A stretch of DNA of 64,000 nucleotides from Pandoraea iniqua (lineage in GTDB: Bacteria > Pseudomonadota > Gammaproteobacteria > Burkholderiales > Burkholderiaceae). Positions within the stretch are counted from its first letter, which is position 1. Each line of letters starts with the position of its first letter. Below, one piece after another: positions 9,154 to 18,694 of this stretch. Location: positions 310,001 to 374,000 of the forward strand of contig NZ_CABPSF010000003.1 of the NCBI RefSeq assembly GCF_902459685.1, given 5' to 3'. Position numbers and translations under genes: made by a program. The notes beneath the pieces were generated by a model. That model was not told where the DNA came from and did no database searches. It saw only the letters and a list, made by a program, of their open reading frames with translations.

Positions 9154-9960
9154 TCACGGCTTGACCCAAGCCAGCGTGTACAGACGCTTGTCGTCGTTGA
9201 ACGCGTGGTAGATCGTGGTCTTCACGGCATCGGAGTTCTGATAGATGCGAATGAATTTCTGCACCACCGGGTCTTGCGTGCGGTTTGCCTTCACCACGAA
9301 CTGGATGGCAAAGCGCGAATCTTCAATGCCCGAATAGGCGAGCCCGCTGGACGGATCGAACGCCTTGGACGACACGATGAAGTGCGGGTAGCCCTGCGCG
9401 ATATCGACGTCGCCGGTGATACGGACCAGTTGCGGCCCTTCCACTTCGACAAAGCGCAGCTTCTTCGGGTTATCGGTAATGTCGTTGAGCGTGCCGAGGA
9501 AGCCCACACCGTTCTTGAGCTTGATCAGGCCGACCTTTTGCAAAAGCAGCAGACCCCGCCCTTGATTGACCGGATCGTTGGCGATGCCGACCTTGCCGCC
9601 TTGCGGCACTTCGGTCACCGTCTTGTGCTTGAGCGAATACAGGCCGACGTTGGCCAGAATGCCGGTGCCCGCGCTGGCGAGCTTGAAGCCGTTCTTCTGA
9701 ATCGCGTTGTCCAGAAACGGCTGGTGCTGGAAGTAGTTGATGTCCAGATCGCCCGCATCCACGGCGATGTTCGGCGTGGTCCAGTCGGTGAACTCGACCA
9801 CGTCGACGTCGATGCCCTGACGTTTGGCTTCCTTCGCCGCGACGGCGATCGAGTCACCATAGGCACCGGCCATGACACCGATGCGCAGCTTGTCGGCAGC
9901 GTGCGCGTTGAACATGACCAGTGCGGCCAGTGGGGCGAACAAAAGGCGGGACAGCTTCAT
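9154..9960 (-). CDS. metQ: MetQ/NlpA-family substrate-binding protein
   Basis: 268-residue periplasmic binding protein. It has an N-terminal signal peptide (MKLSRLLFAPLAALVMFNAH, cleavage near AHA-AD) and NlpA-family segments DVVEFTDWTTPNIAVDAGDL, NYFQHQPFLD and IANDPVNQGRGLLLLQK. No lipobox cysteine is present, so it should be a free periplasmic protein rather than the lipoprotein seen in E. coli. GGAGCC stands before the ATG. It delivers substrate to MetNI encoded just downstream. Its close paralogue lies immediately upstream in the same operon. Confidence 0.93.
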   Translation of the reverse strand: MKLSRLLFAPLAALVMFNAHAADKLRIGVMAGAYGDSIAVAAKEAKRQGIDVDVVEFTDWTTPNIAVDAGDLDINYFQHQPFLDNAIQKNGFKLASAGTGILANVGLYSLKHKTVTEVPQGGKVGIANDPVNQGRGLLLLQKVGLIKLKNGVGFLGTLNDITDNPKKLRFVEVEGPQLVRITGDVDIAQGYPHFIVSSKAFDPSSGLAYSGIEDSRFAIQFVVKANRTQDPVVQKFIRIYQNSDAVKTTIYHAFNDDKRLYTLAWVKP

Positions 9961-10022
9961 AAGTGGCTCCGGAAACGGATGGCGTGTGGATAAAGTGACT
10001 TCAGTGCGAACGGTTTATGTTT

Positions 10023-10865
10023 TTATTTCTTCAGCCACGGCAGGCTGTAAAGCCGCTTGTCGCCGACATACAGCTCGTCGATCTTGGCGAGTACGGCAGG
10101 TGATTGCTGGTAGATACGGATGAACTTGCTGATGCGCGGATCGTTCACGTTGTCGGCCCGCGCCACGAAGACGATGGCGTATTGCGCGTCGTCAATCGTG
10201 GAGTACTGCAACCCGCTGGTGGCAATGTCCGGCCGCCCGGCTGCGACAAATCGCGCCGGATAGCCCTGTGCGACGTCGACGTCATCGAGTGCGCGCACCA
10301 GTTGCGGCCCTTCGATTTCCTTGATCGCGAGTTTCTTGGGATTCGTGACGATGTCGTTCAGGGTGGCCTTGCTGCCGACGCCGGGTTTGAGCGTGATGAG
10401 CCCGGCTTGGGCCAGCAGTTGCAGGCCGCGCCCTTGATTGACCGGATCGTTGGCGAGCGCGACGGTGCCGCCGTTCTTCAAATCCGACAGATGTTTGATG
10501 CGCGACGAGAACAAGCCGATGTTGGGCAGCACACCCACGCCGGCTTTCGCGAACTTGTAGCCGCGTTCCCGGATTTCGTTTTCCAGAAAGGCCGTGTGCT
10601 GGAAGTAGTTGAGGTCGAGATCGCCGGATGCCAGCGCAACGTTCGGCGTCGTCCAGTCGGTCATTTCCACGATGCGCACATCGAGGCCCTGCTTCCTTGC
10701 TTCACGCGCGGCCACTTCAAGAGAGTCGCCGAGCATGCCGGGATTGGTGCCGATTCTGAGCGGCTGCGCGTGCGCCGTCGAAACCGCGGACAGCGCAGAC
10801 GATAGTGCCAACAGCACCGAAAGGGAGAGACGCCGGGAGAATTGACGCAATGACTTTTTATTCAT
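10023..10865 (-). CDS. metQ: MetQ/NlpA-family substrate-binding protein, second copy
   Basis: 280 residues, first gene of the long minus-strand sulfur operon. The signal peptide ends near STAHA-QP, again without a lipobox cysteine. Family segments EMTDWTTPNVALASGDLDLN, YFQHTAFLENEI and ALANDPVNQGRGLQLL match those of the neighbouring paralogue. Two binding proteins for a single MetNI pair suggest that one transporter takes up two different ligands. Promoter and regulation must lie in the 10866-11312 spacer. Confidence 0.92.
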   Translation of the reverse strand: MNKKSLRQFSRRLSLSVLLALSSALSAVSTAHAQPLRIGTNPGMLGDSLEVAAREARKQGLDVRIVEMTDWTTPNVALASGDLDLNYFQHTAFLENEIRERGYKFAKAGVGVLPNIGLFSSRIKHLSDLKNGGTVALANDPVNQGRGLQLLAQAGLITLKPGVGSKATLNDIVTNPKKLAIKEIEGPQLVRALDDVDVAQGYPARFVAAGRPDIATSGLQYSTIDDAQYAIVFVARADNVNDPRISKFIRIYQQSPAVLAKIDELYVGDKRLYSLPWLKK

Positions 10866-11271
10866 GATCCGATCAGGAAAACCACCTCGCTGACAACACC
10901 AAACGGCATAGCGAGAATTCCTTGGAATCTGAATCGCGTGCCTCGAGACGGTATTAAAACCTCACCGGCACGCCACTGCTACAAAGCAAAACTGGTATGC
11001 ATATGCACATCCGATATGTAGCGTAAGTGGCTGACGATGCACGACATTCTTGGGGGCCTTGGCGTCGCCGCAGTGCGATGAAACCTGTTGCGTCGATTCG
11101 GCAGCCTGCGAAGCGTGAACCGAAATGAACAATCTGTTGATCGGCTGCGTAGATTTCAGCAAGCCAGATAAGGCAATGGAATTTCTAAAGCACCTATTAC
11201 GATATGCGGCGATATGCAGCGACCTGCCGCCTGCTAATGCCTCGTAGAGATATCGATCCGAGAATCGATTA
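10866..11271. other. Intergenic spacer between divergent sulfur operon and groESL
   Basis: About 400 bases that must carry the promoter of the minus-strand sulfur operon. An open frame on the minus strand (10962-11339) overlaps the groESL promoter, has no recognisable domain and an unusual composition; I do not call it a gene. I looked for a sigma-54 site (GG-N10-GC) that would fit the SfnR-like activator and did not find a convincing one. The closest, GGCACGCGATTCAG on the minus strand near 10940, lacks the GC of the -12 element. Confidence 0.5.
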
Positions 11272-11302
11272 TTGGATTGCATCGTGTCGTCATTTTTATA
11301 CT
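11272..11302 (+). promoter_or_regulatory. Probable groESL promoter
   Basis: TATACT at 11297-11302 is a good -10 element. TTGGAT at 11272-11277 (19-base spacing) is the most plausible -35. The start point expected about 7 bases after the -10 falls directly before the CIRCE operator. I see no sigma-32 consensus here. Inferred from sequence only. Confidence 0.5.
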
Positions 11303-11312
11303 GCAAACCAGT

Positions 11313-11339
11313 CTGGCACTCGGTGATCGAGAGTGCCAA
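11313..11339 (+). promoter_or_regulatory. CIRCE operator (HrcA binding site)
   Basis: The inverted repeat TGGCACTC (11314-11321), nine-base spacer, GAGTGCCA (11331-11338) matches CIRCE (TTAGCACTC-N9-GAGTGCTAA) in arm length, spacing and core. It differs by GG/CC in place of AG/CT in the outer arm. It lies between the -10 element and the groES start, the usual place for HrcA repression. The operon is therefore probably heat-inducible through HrcA. Confidence 0.9.
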
Positions 11340-11392
11340 TCGCTACCGACTTCTTATCTCTCCACGATCAGGCAGAAGCCAAAGGAAACGTC

Positions 11393-11686
11393 ATGAGCCT
11401 TCGTCCCTTACAGGATCGCGTCATCGTCAAACGTCTCGATCAAGAGACCAAGACCAGCTCGGGCATCGTGTTGCCCGATAGCGCCGCAGAAAAACCGGAT
11501 CAAGGCGAAGTGCTCGCCGTGGGTCCCGGCCGCCGCGACAAAGATGGCCGCCCAATCGAGTTGGACGTCAAGATCGGCGACCGCGTGTTGTTCGGAAAGT
11601 ACGGTGGTCAGGTCGTCAAGGTCGACGGCAACGAACTGCTCGTCCTGCGCGAAGAAGACATCATCGCTGTCGTCGCCGCTCGCTAA
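11393..11686 (+). CDS. groES: Co-chaperonin GroES
   Basis: 97-residue GroES (Cpn10), the heptameric lid of the GroEL folding chamber. The sequence begins [20 protein letters not shown] and contains the mobile loop [17 protein letters not shown] and the roof segment of the family. AAAGGAAA precedes the ATG; an upstream in-frame start would enter the CIRCE region and is unlikely. groEL follows after 36 bases. The roof segment ([18 protein letters not shown]) differs from the usual GKRLDNGE type, consistent with a second, non-housekeeping copy. Confidence 0.97.
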   Translation: MSLRPLQDRVIVKRLDQETKTSSGIVLPDSAAEKPDQGEVLAVGPGRRDKDGRPIELDVKIGDRVLFGKYGGQVVKVDGNELLVLREEDIIAVVAAR

Positions 11687-11710
11687 TTCCCCATTCATTT
11701 CCCTATTTAA

Positions 11711-13360
<1,650 letters not shown>

Positions 13361-13400
13361 GCCAAACACAGCTCACCTGAACACGGTCAGCCGTAGAGAC

Positions 13401-13434
13401 AACGGGCCCCATCCGTCAAGGCATGGGGCCCGTT
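13401..13434. terminator. Bidirectional terminator between groEL and porin
   Basis: Perfect 12-bp inverted repeat AACGGGCCCCAT (13401-13412) and ATGGGGCCCGTT (13423-13434) with a 10-base loop. It lies between the convergent groEL and porin genes. Only a short T-rich stretch follows on either side, so the stem strength rather than a U-tract would do the work. Confidence 0.75.
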
Positions 13435-13447
13435 GCTATCAAGGATC

Positions 13448-14557
13448 TCAGAACCGATGCTGAACGCCGATCTGCACGCCTTGTGCGTCGGCACCCGGAT
13501 AGGCTACGGCAACGCCCGGCGTGGTCGACCCAGCCAGCGCGTAGGCCGACGTGCCCTTGTTGAGCAGCACCGCCCCGCTTGCATAAAGCCACGTGCGTTT
13601 CGACAGCCAATAGGCATACATCAGGCCCAAGTGATCGGCGTTGCGCGCGGCCGGCGTCCGGTCGTCGAGGTGGCTATACACAAGCGCCAGCGTCGACGCC
13701 GGGTTGAATCGGTAAGCCCCCGAGACCGTGTATACGTTCTTGTCCACCGAGCCATCGCTCTGTTGGGCGTGATGAAAGCCCGCGTACAGACGCACCGTGC
13801 CGAAGTCATAAGAGCCACCGCCGAAGAAGGCTTTGAGCGTGCTCGCGTTCGTGGCGCTATCCACCGACTGATAGCCGACACCCAGATCGACCGGCCCCCG
13901 CGTGTATGACGCCGTGAGGTGATAGTTGTTGATGCCGCTGCGCGGCGTCGTCGTGCTGTCGCGCAAACCGAGCATCGCCTGCGCCGAGAAGCCGGCAATA
14001 TCGGGCGTGCCGTAGTAGATGGCGTTGCTTGCGCGCACCGACAACGTCGCGAAGCTGTTCAGACCGGACGCGATGGTCGAGGCACCCGTCGCGTCGAATT
14101 TTCCTTCCAGTGGCACGTACAACGGTGAGTTCTGACGTCCGAAGCGGACCTCACCCCAGCGACCGGATGCGCCGACCCACGCTTGCCGGTTGAAGATCGA
14201 CGTGGAATCGCTCGCAGTTCCGTTGTTCAGATTGAAACCGTTCTCCAGTGTGAAGTTGATGCGGTTGCCGCCGCCGATATCCTCGGAACCCTTCAGGCCA
14301 AAGCGGGACCCGGTTTGTGCGCCAGAGAGCATGCGATACGTGCTTTGGCTGCCCGAATGCGACCAGTCGAGCGAAAGGTCGAGCAAGCCGTAGAGCGTCA
14401 CGCTCGATTGGGCGTGTGCGGCGGTTGGCAACGTGAAGCCTGCCGCAACAGCAAGCATTGCGACGGCCACGGATGCCACAGAAGCCTGGCGTTTGTTTTG
14501 AATGGGCGAGTCCGGCCCCGCCTGCGAGGTAGCGAGCGTGTAGTTTTGCGTAGTCAT
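13448..14557 (-). CDS. Gram-negative trimeric porin
   Basis: 369-residue outer-membrane general porin of the Burkholderia/Neisseria type. The mature N-terminus QSSVTLYGLLDLSLDWSHSG and the eyelet-like GSRFGLKGSEDIGGGNRINF segment are typical, and the protein ends in aromatic residues (VQIGVQHRF) as needed for BAM insertion. The signal peptide has an unusually long hydrophilic N-region (about 28 residues before the hydrophobic core), followed by cleavage at AHA-QS. No other start gives a better signal peptide. It would let small hydrophilic solutes, perhaps sulfonates from the neighbouring operons, enter the periplasm; that link is inference. Confidence 0.93.
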   Translation of the reverse strand: MTTQNYTLATSQAGPDSPIQNKRQASVASVAVAMLAVAAGFTLPTAAHAQSSVTLYGLLDLSLDWSHSGSQSTYRMLSGAQTGSRFGLKGSEDIGGGNRINFTLENGFNLNNGTASDSTSIFNRQAWVGASGRWGEVRFGRQNSPLYVPLEGKFDATGASTIASGLNSFATLSVRASNAIYYGTPDIAGFSAQAMLGLRDSTTTPRSGINNYHLTASYTRGPVDLGVGYQSVDSATNASTLKAFFGGGSYDFGTVRLYAGFHHAQQSDGSVDKNVYTVSGAYRFNPASTLALVYSHLDDRTPAARNADHLGLMYAYWLSKRTWLYASGAVLLNKGTSAYALAGSTTPGVAVAYPGADAQGVQIGVQHRF

Positions 14558-14659
14558 GTTGAGTGAGCCGATCGGTGCCGGCTTGTGCGATTGCGAAGAC
14601 GTCGGGATCAGTTCGACGAGGTAATTGCGACGAGGTCAGTCCAACGAGGTTGGCTCAAG

Positions 14660-15664
14660 TCAGTCAGCCAACGTCACGACATGGGCTCGCACGTCGGGCA
14701 ACGCGGAAATGATCCGGTTGTCCACGTACCAGTGGGCGACTTTCTCAATGCGCGTAGCGTCGTCAGGGAGAACGGCGCGCAGCGGCGACACGTTGTTCTC
14801 GCCAAGCTTGTCGGCAAGGGCTGCCGGAAGATTCAGCTCCGTCGCCCAGATACGTCCGGCCTCGCGCGGATGTGCGGCAGTCCACACGTTCTCTTCGCGC
14901 AGCACGCGTAATACCGACTTCACGACATCGGGGTGCGCTTTGAGGTAGTCCTGCCGGACGAAGTAGCCTACGGAGTTGTCCGAGCCGATGGCGGCACCGT
15001 CGGCCAGCACGCGGGCGTTGTAGTTGTTCTGCGCGATGGAGAGGAACGGGTCCCAAGTCGCCCAGGCGTCCACACCGCCGCCGACGAAGGCGCTACCGGT
15101 GTCGCTTGGCGAAAGATAGCGGCGCTTGACGGTCTCCGGCGCGATGCCGTTCTTCACCAGTGCGCGCACCAGCAGGTATTCACCGGTGCCGCCCTTGTTG
15201 ACAGCAACCTGCTTGCCCGCCAGATCGGCCAGCGAACGAATGGCCGAATCGCGCGGCACCACGATGGCCTCGTTGCGGGCCGTCATGGGTTGGTAGCCGA
15301 AGATTGCCATCGGCACGCCGGCGGCAATCGACGTCACGAACGAGGTGGAACTGCCGCTCGTCAGATCGACGGCGTTGGCGTTGAGCGCTTCGAACGCTGG
15401 CGCTGCCGCAGGAAATGGCCCTGCCCAGATCACTTTGACGCCCTGCCCGCCCAATGCCTTATCGAGCGAGCCCTTGGCTTTCGCCAGCGTCAGATCGGAC
15501 GTGCCTTTTAGATACGCGATGCGCAAGGTGATGCTGTCGGCACGCGCTTGCGCATTGACCTGCAGCGATACGGCAGCCAGCACCGATGCAATGACGGTGG
15601 CGGCAAAGGCAAGACGTCCCCCCGTACGTCGGACGACCCGGCGTACGTCGAAAGTGAAATTCAT
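14660..15664 (-). CDS. ssuA: SsuA-like aliphatic sulfonate-binding protein
   Basis: 334-residue periplasmic binding protein. An arginine-rich signal peptide (ends near NAQARA) is followed by SsuA-family segments ITLRIAYLKGTSDLTLAKAK, VDLTSGSSTSFVTSIAAG, VAVNKGGTGEYLLVRALVKN and GGVDAWATWDPFLS. It should bind sulfonates for an ABC importer. No matching permease or ATPase gene lies beside it, so it must rely on SsuBC encoded elsewhere, possibly left of the window. It is the last gene of a three-gene minus-strand block with an SsuD paralogue and a cytoplasmic SsuA-like protein. Confidence 0.9.
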   Translation of the reverse strand: MNFTFDVRRVVRRTGGRLAFAATVIASVLAAVSLQVNAQARADSITLRIAYLKGTSDLTLAKAKGSLDKALGGQGVKVIWAGPFPAAAPAFEALNANAVDLTSGSSTSFVTSIAAGVPMAIFGYQPMTARNEAIVVPRDSAIRSLADLAGKQVAVNKGGTGEYLLVRALVKNGIAPETVKRRYLSPSDTGSAFVGGGVDAWATWDPFLSIAQNNYNARVLADGAAIGSDNSVGYFVRQDYLKAHPDVVKSVLRVLREENVWTAAHPREAGRIWATELNLPAALADKLGENNVSPLRAVLPDDATRIEKVAHWYVDNRIISALPDVRAHVVTLAD

Positions 15665-15697
15665 GATGTATTCCGTTTGAAATGAACGAGGTGGTGC

Positions 15698-16837
15698 TCA
15701 GGCCTGCGGCGGTGTAGTGAGCGTGGCAGGATCGCGGTCGAACAACGTCGACCACGTGAAGGTCTTTTCGGCCGGTTCGCGGCGGCGCACGGGCAGATGC
15801 GGCAGCACCTGTTCGGCGAAGCGGTACGACTCCTCGAGCAGCGGCATACCAGACAGAATGAATGTCTCGATACCCCGGGACGCATAGTCGTTGAGTGTCT
15901 TGACGACGGTAGCGGGCGAACCGACGATGGCGGTGCCCGGCCCCGGCCGCACCAGACCGAGACCCGACCAGAGATTGGGGGCGATTTCGAGATCGCGGGC
16001 ACGTGCGGGACGTTTGCCTTGGTGCAGCGCGCTCATGCGCCGCTGCCCAACGGAGTCGCTGCCGCCGACAAATCGCTGATTCGCGGCAATGGCGTCGTCA
16101 TCCATCAAGCTGAGCAAGCGGTCGGCCTCTGCCCACGCGGCTTCATCGGTATCTCGCAGAATCACATACAACCGCACGCCGTGCGACAGGCGCCGGCCGT
16201 AGTGGGCCGCACGCGCATTGACGTGCCTCACACGCTGTTCGATCTCATCCGGCGTTTCTCCCCACGACAGATAGGTATCGACGTGCTTGGCCGCGACCTC
16301 GATGGCGGGTTCGGACGAACCCCCGAACCACAACGGCGGGATCGGGATCGACTTGCCGGCGGGCAACGCCAGCTTCGCGCCTTCGACGCTGAAGTACTTG
16401 CCTTCATACGTCACCGTTTCGCCCGCGAATAGCCGCTTGAAGATCGTCAGATATTCGTCGGCCATCAGATAGCGTTCGTCGTGCGCAATCTTCATGCCGT
16501 ATGCGCCCAGCATCTTGGCGTCACCTGAGACGATGTTGAGCAGCAACCGCCCTTTTGAGAACTCCTGAAACGTCGCCGCCATTTTGGCGAGCAACGTCGG
16601 CTGGATGAGTCCCGGATGGATCGCCAGCAGAAAGTTCATGTCCTCCGTATAGGAGAGCAGCGAGCCGCCAAGTACCCAGACGTCGTGTGCCCCCGTGGCA
16701 AACAAGGCGCCGGTAAAGCCGAGGTGGTCGTAGCCGCGAGCCAGTTGCTGGAGGTAGCGGTAGTTGATCGTGCGTGCGCCGTCCGTCGTCCACGGCGCGT
16801 GGCCGTCGGGGGCGGTGAGATACCAGTAAACATTCAT
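15698..16837 (-). CDS. ssuD: Alkanesulfonate monooxygenase (SsuD paralogue)
   Basis: 379-residue FMNH2-dependent monooxygenase; the start is the ATG of MNVYWYLTAPDGHAPW. Luciferase-family segments include RGYDHLGFTGALFATGAHD, LLNIVSGDAKMLGAYG, IPPLWFGGSSEPAIEVAAKH and VDTYLSWGETPDEIEQR, and the C-terminal SGMPLLEESYRFAEQVLPHL. It is clearly related to the partial SsuD at 1-835 but divergent, so it likely has a different sulfonate range. It lies between the SsuA-like gene and the signal-less SsuA-like gene, with short spacers. Confidence 0.92.
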   Translation of the reverse strand: MNVYWYLTAPDGHAPWTTDGARTINYRYLQQLARGYDHLGFTGALFATGAHDVWVLGGSLLSYTEDMNFLLAIHPGLIQPTLLAKMAATFQEFSKGRLLLNIVSGDAKMLGAYGMKIAHDERYLMADEYLTIFKRLFAGETVTYEGKYFSVEGAKLALPAGKSIPIPPLWFGGSSEPAIEVAAKHVDTYLSWGETPDEIEQRVRHVNARAAHYGRRLSHGVRLYVILRDTDEAAWAEADRLLSLMDDDAIAANQRFVGGSDSVGQRRMSALHQGKRPARARDLEIAPNLWSGLGLVRPGPGTAIVGSPATVVKTLNDYASRGIETFILSGMPLLEESYRFAEQVLPHLPVRRREPAEKTFTWSTLFDRDPATLTTPPQA

Positions 16838-16869
16838 TGCGAGACTCGTGAAGCCAAGGGATGGGAGAT

Positions 16870-17796
16870 TCAGTGCGCGTGGGAAGCGCTTGAAAAGTTC
16901 AGCGGTACAGGCGGGGCTGCCTGCTGGATATCGATCGTGTGCGAGAGGACGCCGTGTCGGTGCAACAAATCGGCTTCGCCTTGCTGCTCGGCGTAGAACG
17001 CAGCGTCGCAGGGCAGCAATCGCCAATCGCGGGCGGCCAGCGCCGACTGCCAAGCGGCTGCGTCGATTTCCGAGATGCCCGAGATGCCCGCTGCGGCCAG
17101 TTGCTCTGCATAGGGCGCCGGGTCGCGGGCGATGTCGTGGCCCAATGCCGTCAAGGCGGCAAACACCGCATCCAGCGCCGCCGCGTGTAAGTGAAACGCC
17201 TCACGGTGAGTCCAGAACACGGAGCGGTTGGGCACATAGGGGCCGATATCGGTCAGCACGCGCCATTGCGACGGCTCGTTACGCACGCGCTCAAGCCACG
17301 GCGCCATGGCGATCCACGCATCGACCCGGCCATCGCTCAGCGCGCGGTAGGCGTCGGCAGGCGCCAGTTCAACACGTTCGACATCGCGCAACGACAGGCC
17401 TTCACGTTCAAGTGCGGCAGCAAGAAACGATGTGTGAAATGACCCATCGAGCAGTGCGATGCGACGGCCAACGAGACGGGTCACATTCGCCGGGCCGTCC
17501 TCCGCCCGCACGACGATGGCGCCGTTGCCGCCTCTCGGTGCGGAAGCCGCGACGTACACGAGTGGCACACCGTCATGCTGGGCCAGCACGGGGGGCGTCG
17601 AACCCGTGCCACCGACATCGATGACGTTGTCCGCAATCAACCGCCCCGTGTCGCGCCCTTCCCTGTAAGCCACGAACTGCACGGCAGGCGATCCGTCTGG
17701 GGTCAGGAGTATTTCCGGCCAGCGCAACGGCCACGTCAGCGCGGCCAGTTGCAGGTGCAGATTGTTCGGATGGACGCCGATGCGTAATGCGGCCAC
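16870..17796 (-). CDS. SsuA/NMT1-like protein without signal peptide
   Basis: 308 residues with the fold of a sulfonate/taurine binding protein: RIGVHPNNLHLQLAALTWPL, VIDVGGTGSTPPVLAQHDGV, LVGRRIALLDGSFHTSFLAA and LSDGRVDAWIAMAPWLERV. The start is a GTG with a strong Shine-Dalgarno (GAAGGAG), and the protein begins directly with the first beta strand, so it has no export signal and should stay in the cytoplasm. Desulfinases such as DszB share this fold and are also cytoplasmic, but the catalytic Cys near residue 27 is missing here; the only cysteine seen is in LLPCDAAFY near the C-terminus. It may be a ligand sensor, an unusual enzyme or a mis-localised relic. Confidence 0.75.
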   Translation of the reverse strand: MAALRIGVHPNNLHLQLAALTWPLRWPEILLTPDGSPAVQFVAYREGRDTGRLIADNVIDVGGTGSTPPVLAQHDGVPLVYVAASAPRGGNGAIVVRAEDGPANVTRLVGRRIALLDGSFHTSFLAAALEREGLSLRDVERVELAPADAYRALSDGRVDAWIAMAPWLERVRNEPSQWRVLTDIGPYVPNRSVFWTHREAFHLHAAALDAVFAALTALGHDIARDPAPYAEQLAAAGISGISEIDAAAWQSALAARDWRLLPCDAAFYAEQQGEADLLHRHGVLSHTIDIQQAAPPVPLNFSSASHAH

Positions 17797-17864
17797 TTGT
17801 GTTCTCCTTCATCAACTGAGTGTGTTGAAACATCGCCATTGCGCTATCATCATGCAACGCGAAA

Positions 17865-17899
17865 TTCGCTATTGGGTGATTCTATTGCCTGATAGCGAA
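17865..17899. promoter_or_regulatory. Inverted repeat in the divergent promoter region
   Basis: TTCGCTAT (17865-17872) and ATAGCGAA (17892-17899) form a dyad with a 19-base spacer in the AT-rich spacer between the SsuA-like gene (minus) and the S24-type regulator (plus). A related GCGCTATC half lies at 17841-17848. Likely an operator, plausibly for the adjacent regulator; not proven. Confidence 0.45.
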
Positions 17900-17974
17900 C
17901 ACTCTTAATGATATTTTTCACTATGGTTATCGTCGCAGCGGGATACCAGCGCTGCACTGCGACGGGAGAGGCAC

Positions 17975-18682
17975 ATGACGAAAGCGGAGAAAGTGCAGAA
18001 AGCGGAGATCGATGAAACCGCGGCCGTGGCGTCGGCGCACGAGACCGACGACGATTTCATCGGGCGCCTGCGTTTGTTGGTGGCACGCGCCGGGAATGCG
18101 AGCGCACTGGTGCGTCAGGCGGGCATTTCAGCGAGTGGGTTTCAGAAGTACCTGAACGGTGCCGAGCCTTCGAGACGCGTGCTCATTGCACTCTCGCAAG
18201 CAGGCAGCGTGACGCTGGAATGGCTGATGACCGGGCGTGGCCCGATGGAGGGCGCGGTACGAGACGTCTGGCCGGAAAACCATCTGACGCTGTTGCCGCT
18301 CTATCGCGGCGGCGAGCCGGATTGCCCTGTGCCGGAAGCCTCCCCGGAAAAGCTTGTGCAACTGGCGTTCTGTCAGGAGTGGCTGGCACGTCACGGGTAC
18401 GATCCCGTGCATCTGGCCACAATGCGCGTGGAAGGTAATGCCATGTCGCCGACCTTTCGTGCGGGCGACACGCTTGTCGTCGACCGTCAGGTGGCGAACG
18501 TCGCCGATGGCGAAGTCTATGTGCTGCGCGACGGCAGTGATTTGCTGATCAAACGGCTTCAACGGCAGTTGGGCGGCATGGTCTCGCTCACGTCCGACAA
18601 CGCACAGTACGCGCCGATACAGGCACCCCTCGAGCGTCTGGACATCGTTGGGCGGGTGATCTGGCGCGGAGCGTTGCTGTGA
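17975..18682 (+). CDS. HTH/S24-type regulator lacking the catalytic serine
   Basis: 235-residue regulator. An N-terminal helix-turn-helix (about residues 28-62, RLRLLVARAGNASALVRQAG, ISASGFQKYLNG) is followed by a C-terminal S24 (LexA/CI-type) domain. The nucleophile motif, normally G-D/N-S-M-x-P-T, reads GNAMSPT (154-160): alanine replaces the serine, while the lysine of the dyad appears retained (LLIKRLQ, Lys193). It should therefore be unable to self-cleave and may act as a stable dimeric repressor or ligand-dependent regulator. GGGAGAG precedes the ATG. It is divergent from the sulfonate block, so control of that block is a reasonable guess. Confidence 0.88.
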   Translation: MTKAEKVQKAEIDETAAVASAHETDDDFIGRLRLLVARAGNASALVRQAGISASGFQKYLNGAEPSRRVLIALSQAGSVTLEWLMTGRGPMEGAVRDVWPENHLTLLPLYRGGEPDCPVPEASPEKLVQLAFCQEWLARHGYDPVHLATMRVEGNAMSPTFRAGDTLVVDRQVANVADGEVYVLRDGSDLLIKRLQRQLGGMVSLTSDNAQYAPIQAPLERLDIVGRVIWRGALL

Positions 18683-18694
18683 GGTAAATGGCAC

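Noticed and set aside
10920-10960. Sigma-54 promoter for the SfnR-like activator
   Set aside because: The best candidate has the -24 GG element but lacks GC at -12; not good enough to call.
10866-11271. SAM riboswitch or S-box before the metQ-led operon
   Set aside because: No conserved riboswitch core could be recognised in the leader, and the leader upstream of metQ is short of the expected stems.
10962-11339. 125-codon open frame on the minus strand upstream of groESL
   Set aside because: Overlaps the groESL promoter and CIRCE operator, has no recognisable domain and no plausible ribosome binding site.
14660-17796. Complete SsuABCD operon
   Set aside because: No permease or ATPase gene of the Ssu type is present in this block; only binding-protein-like and monooxygenase genes.
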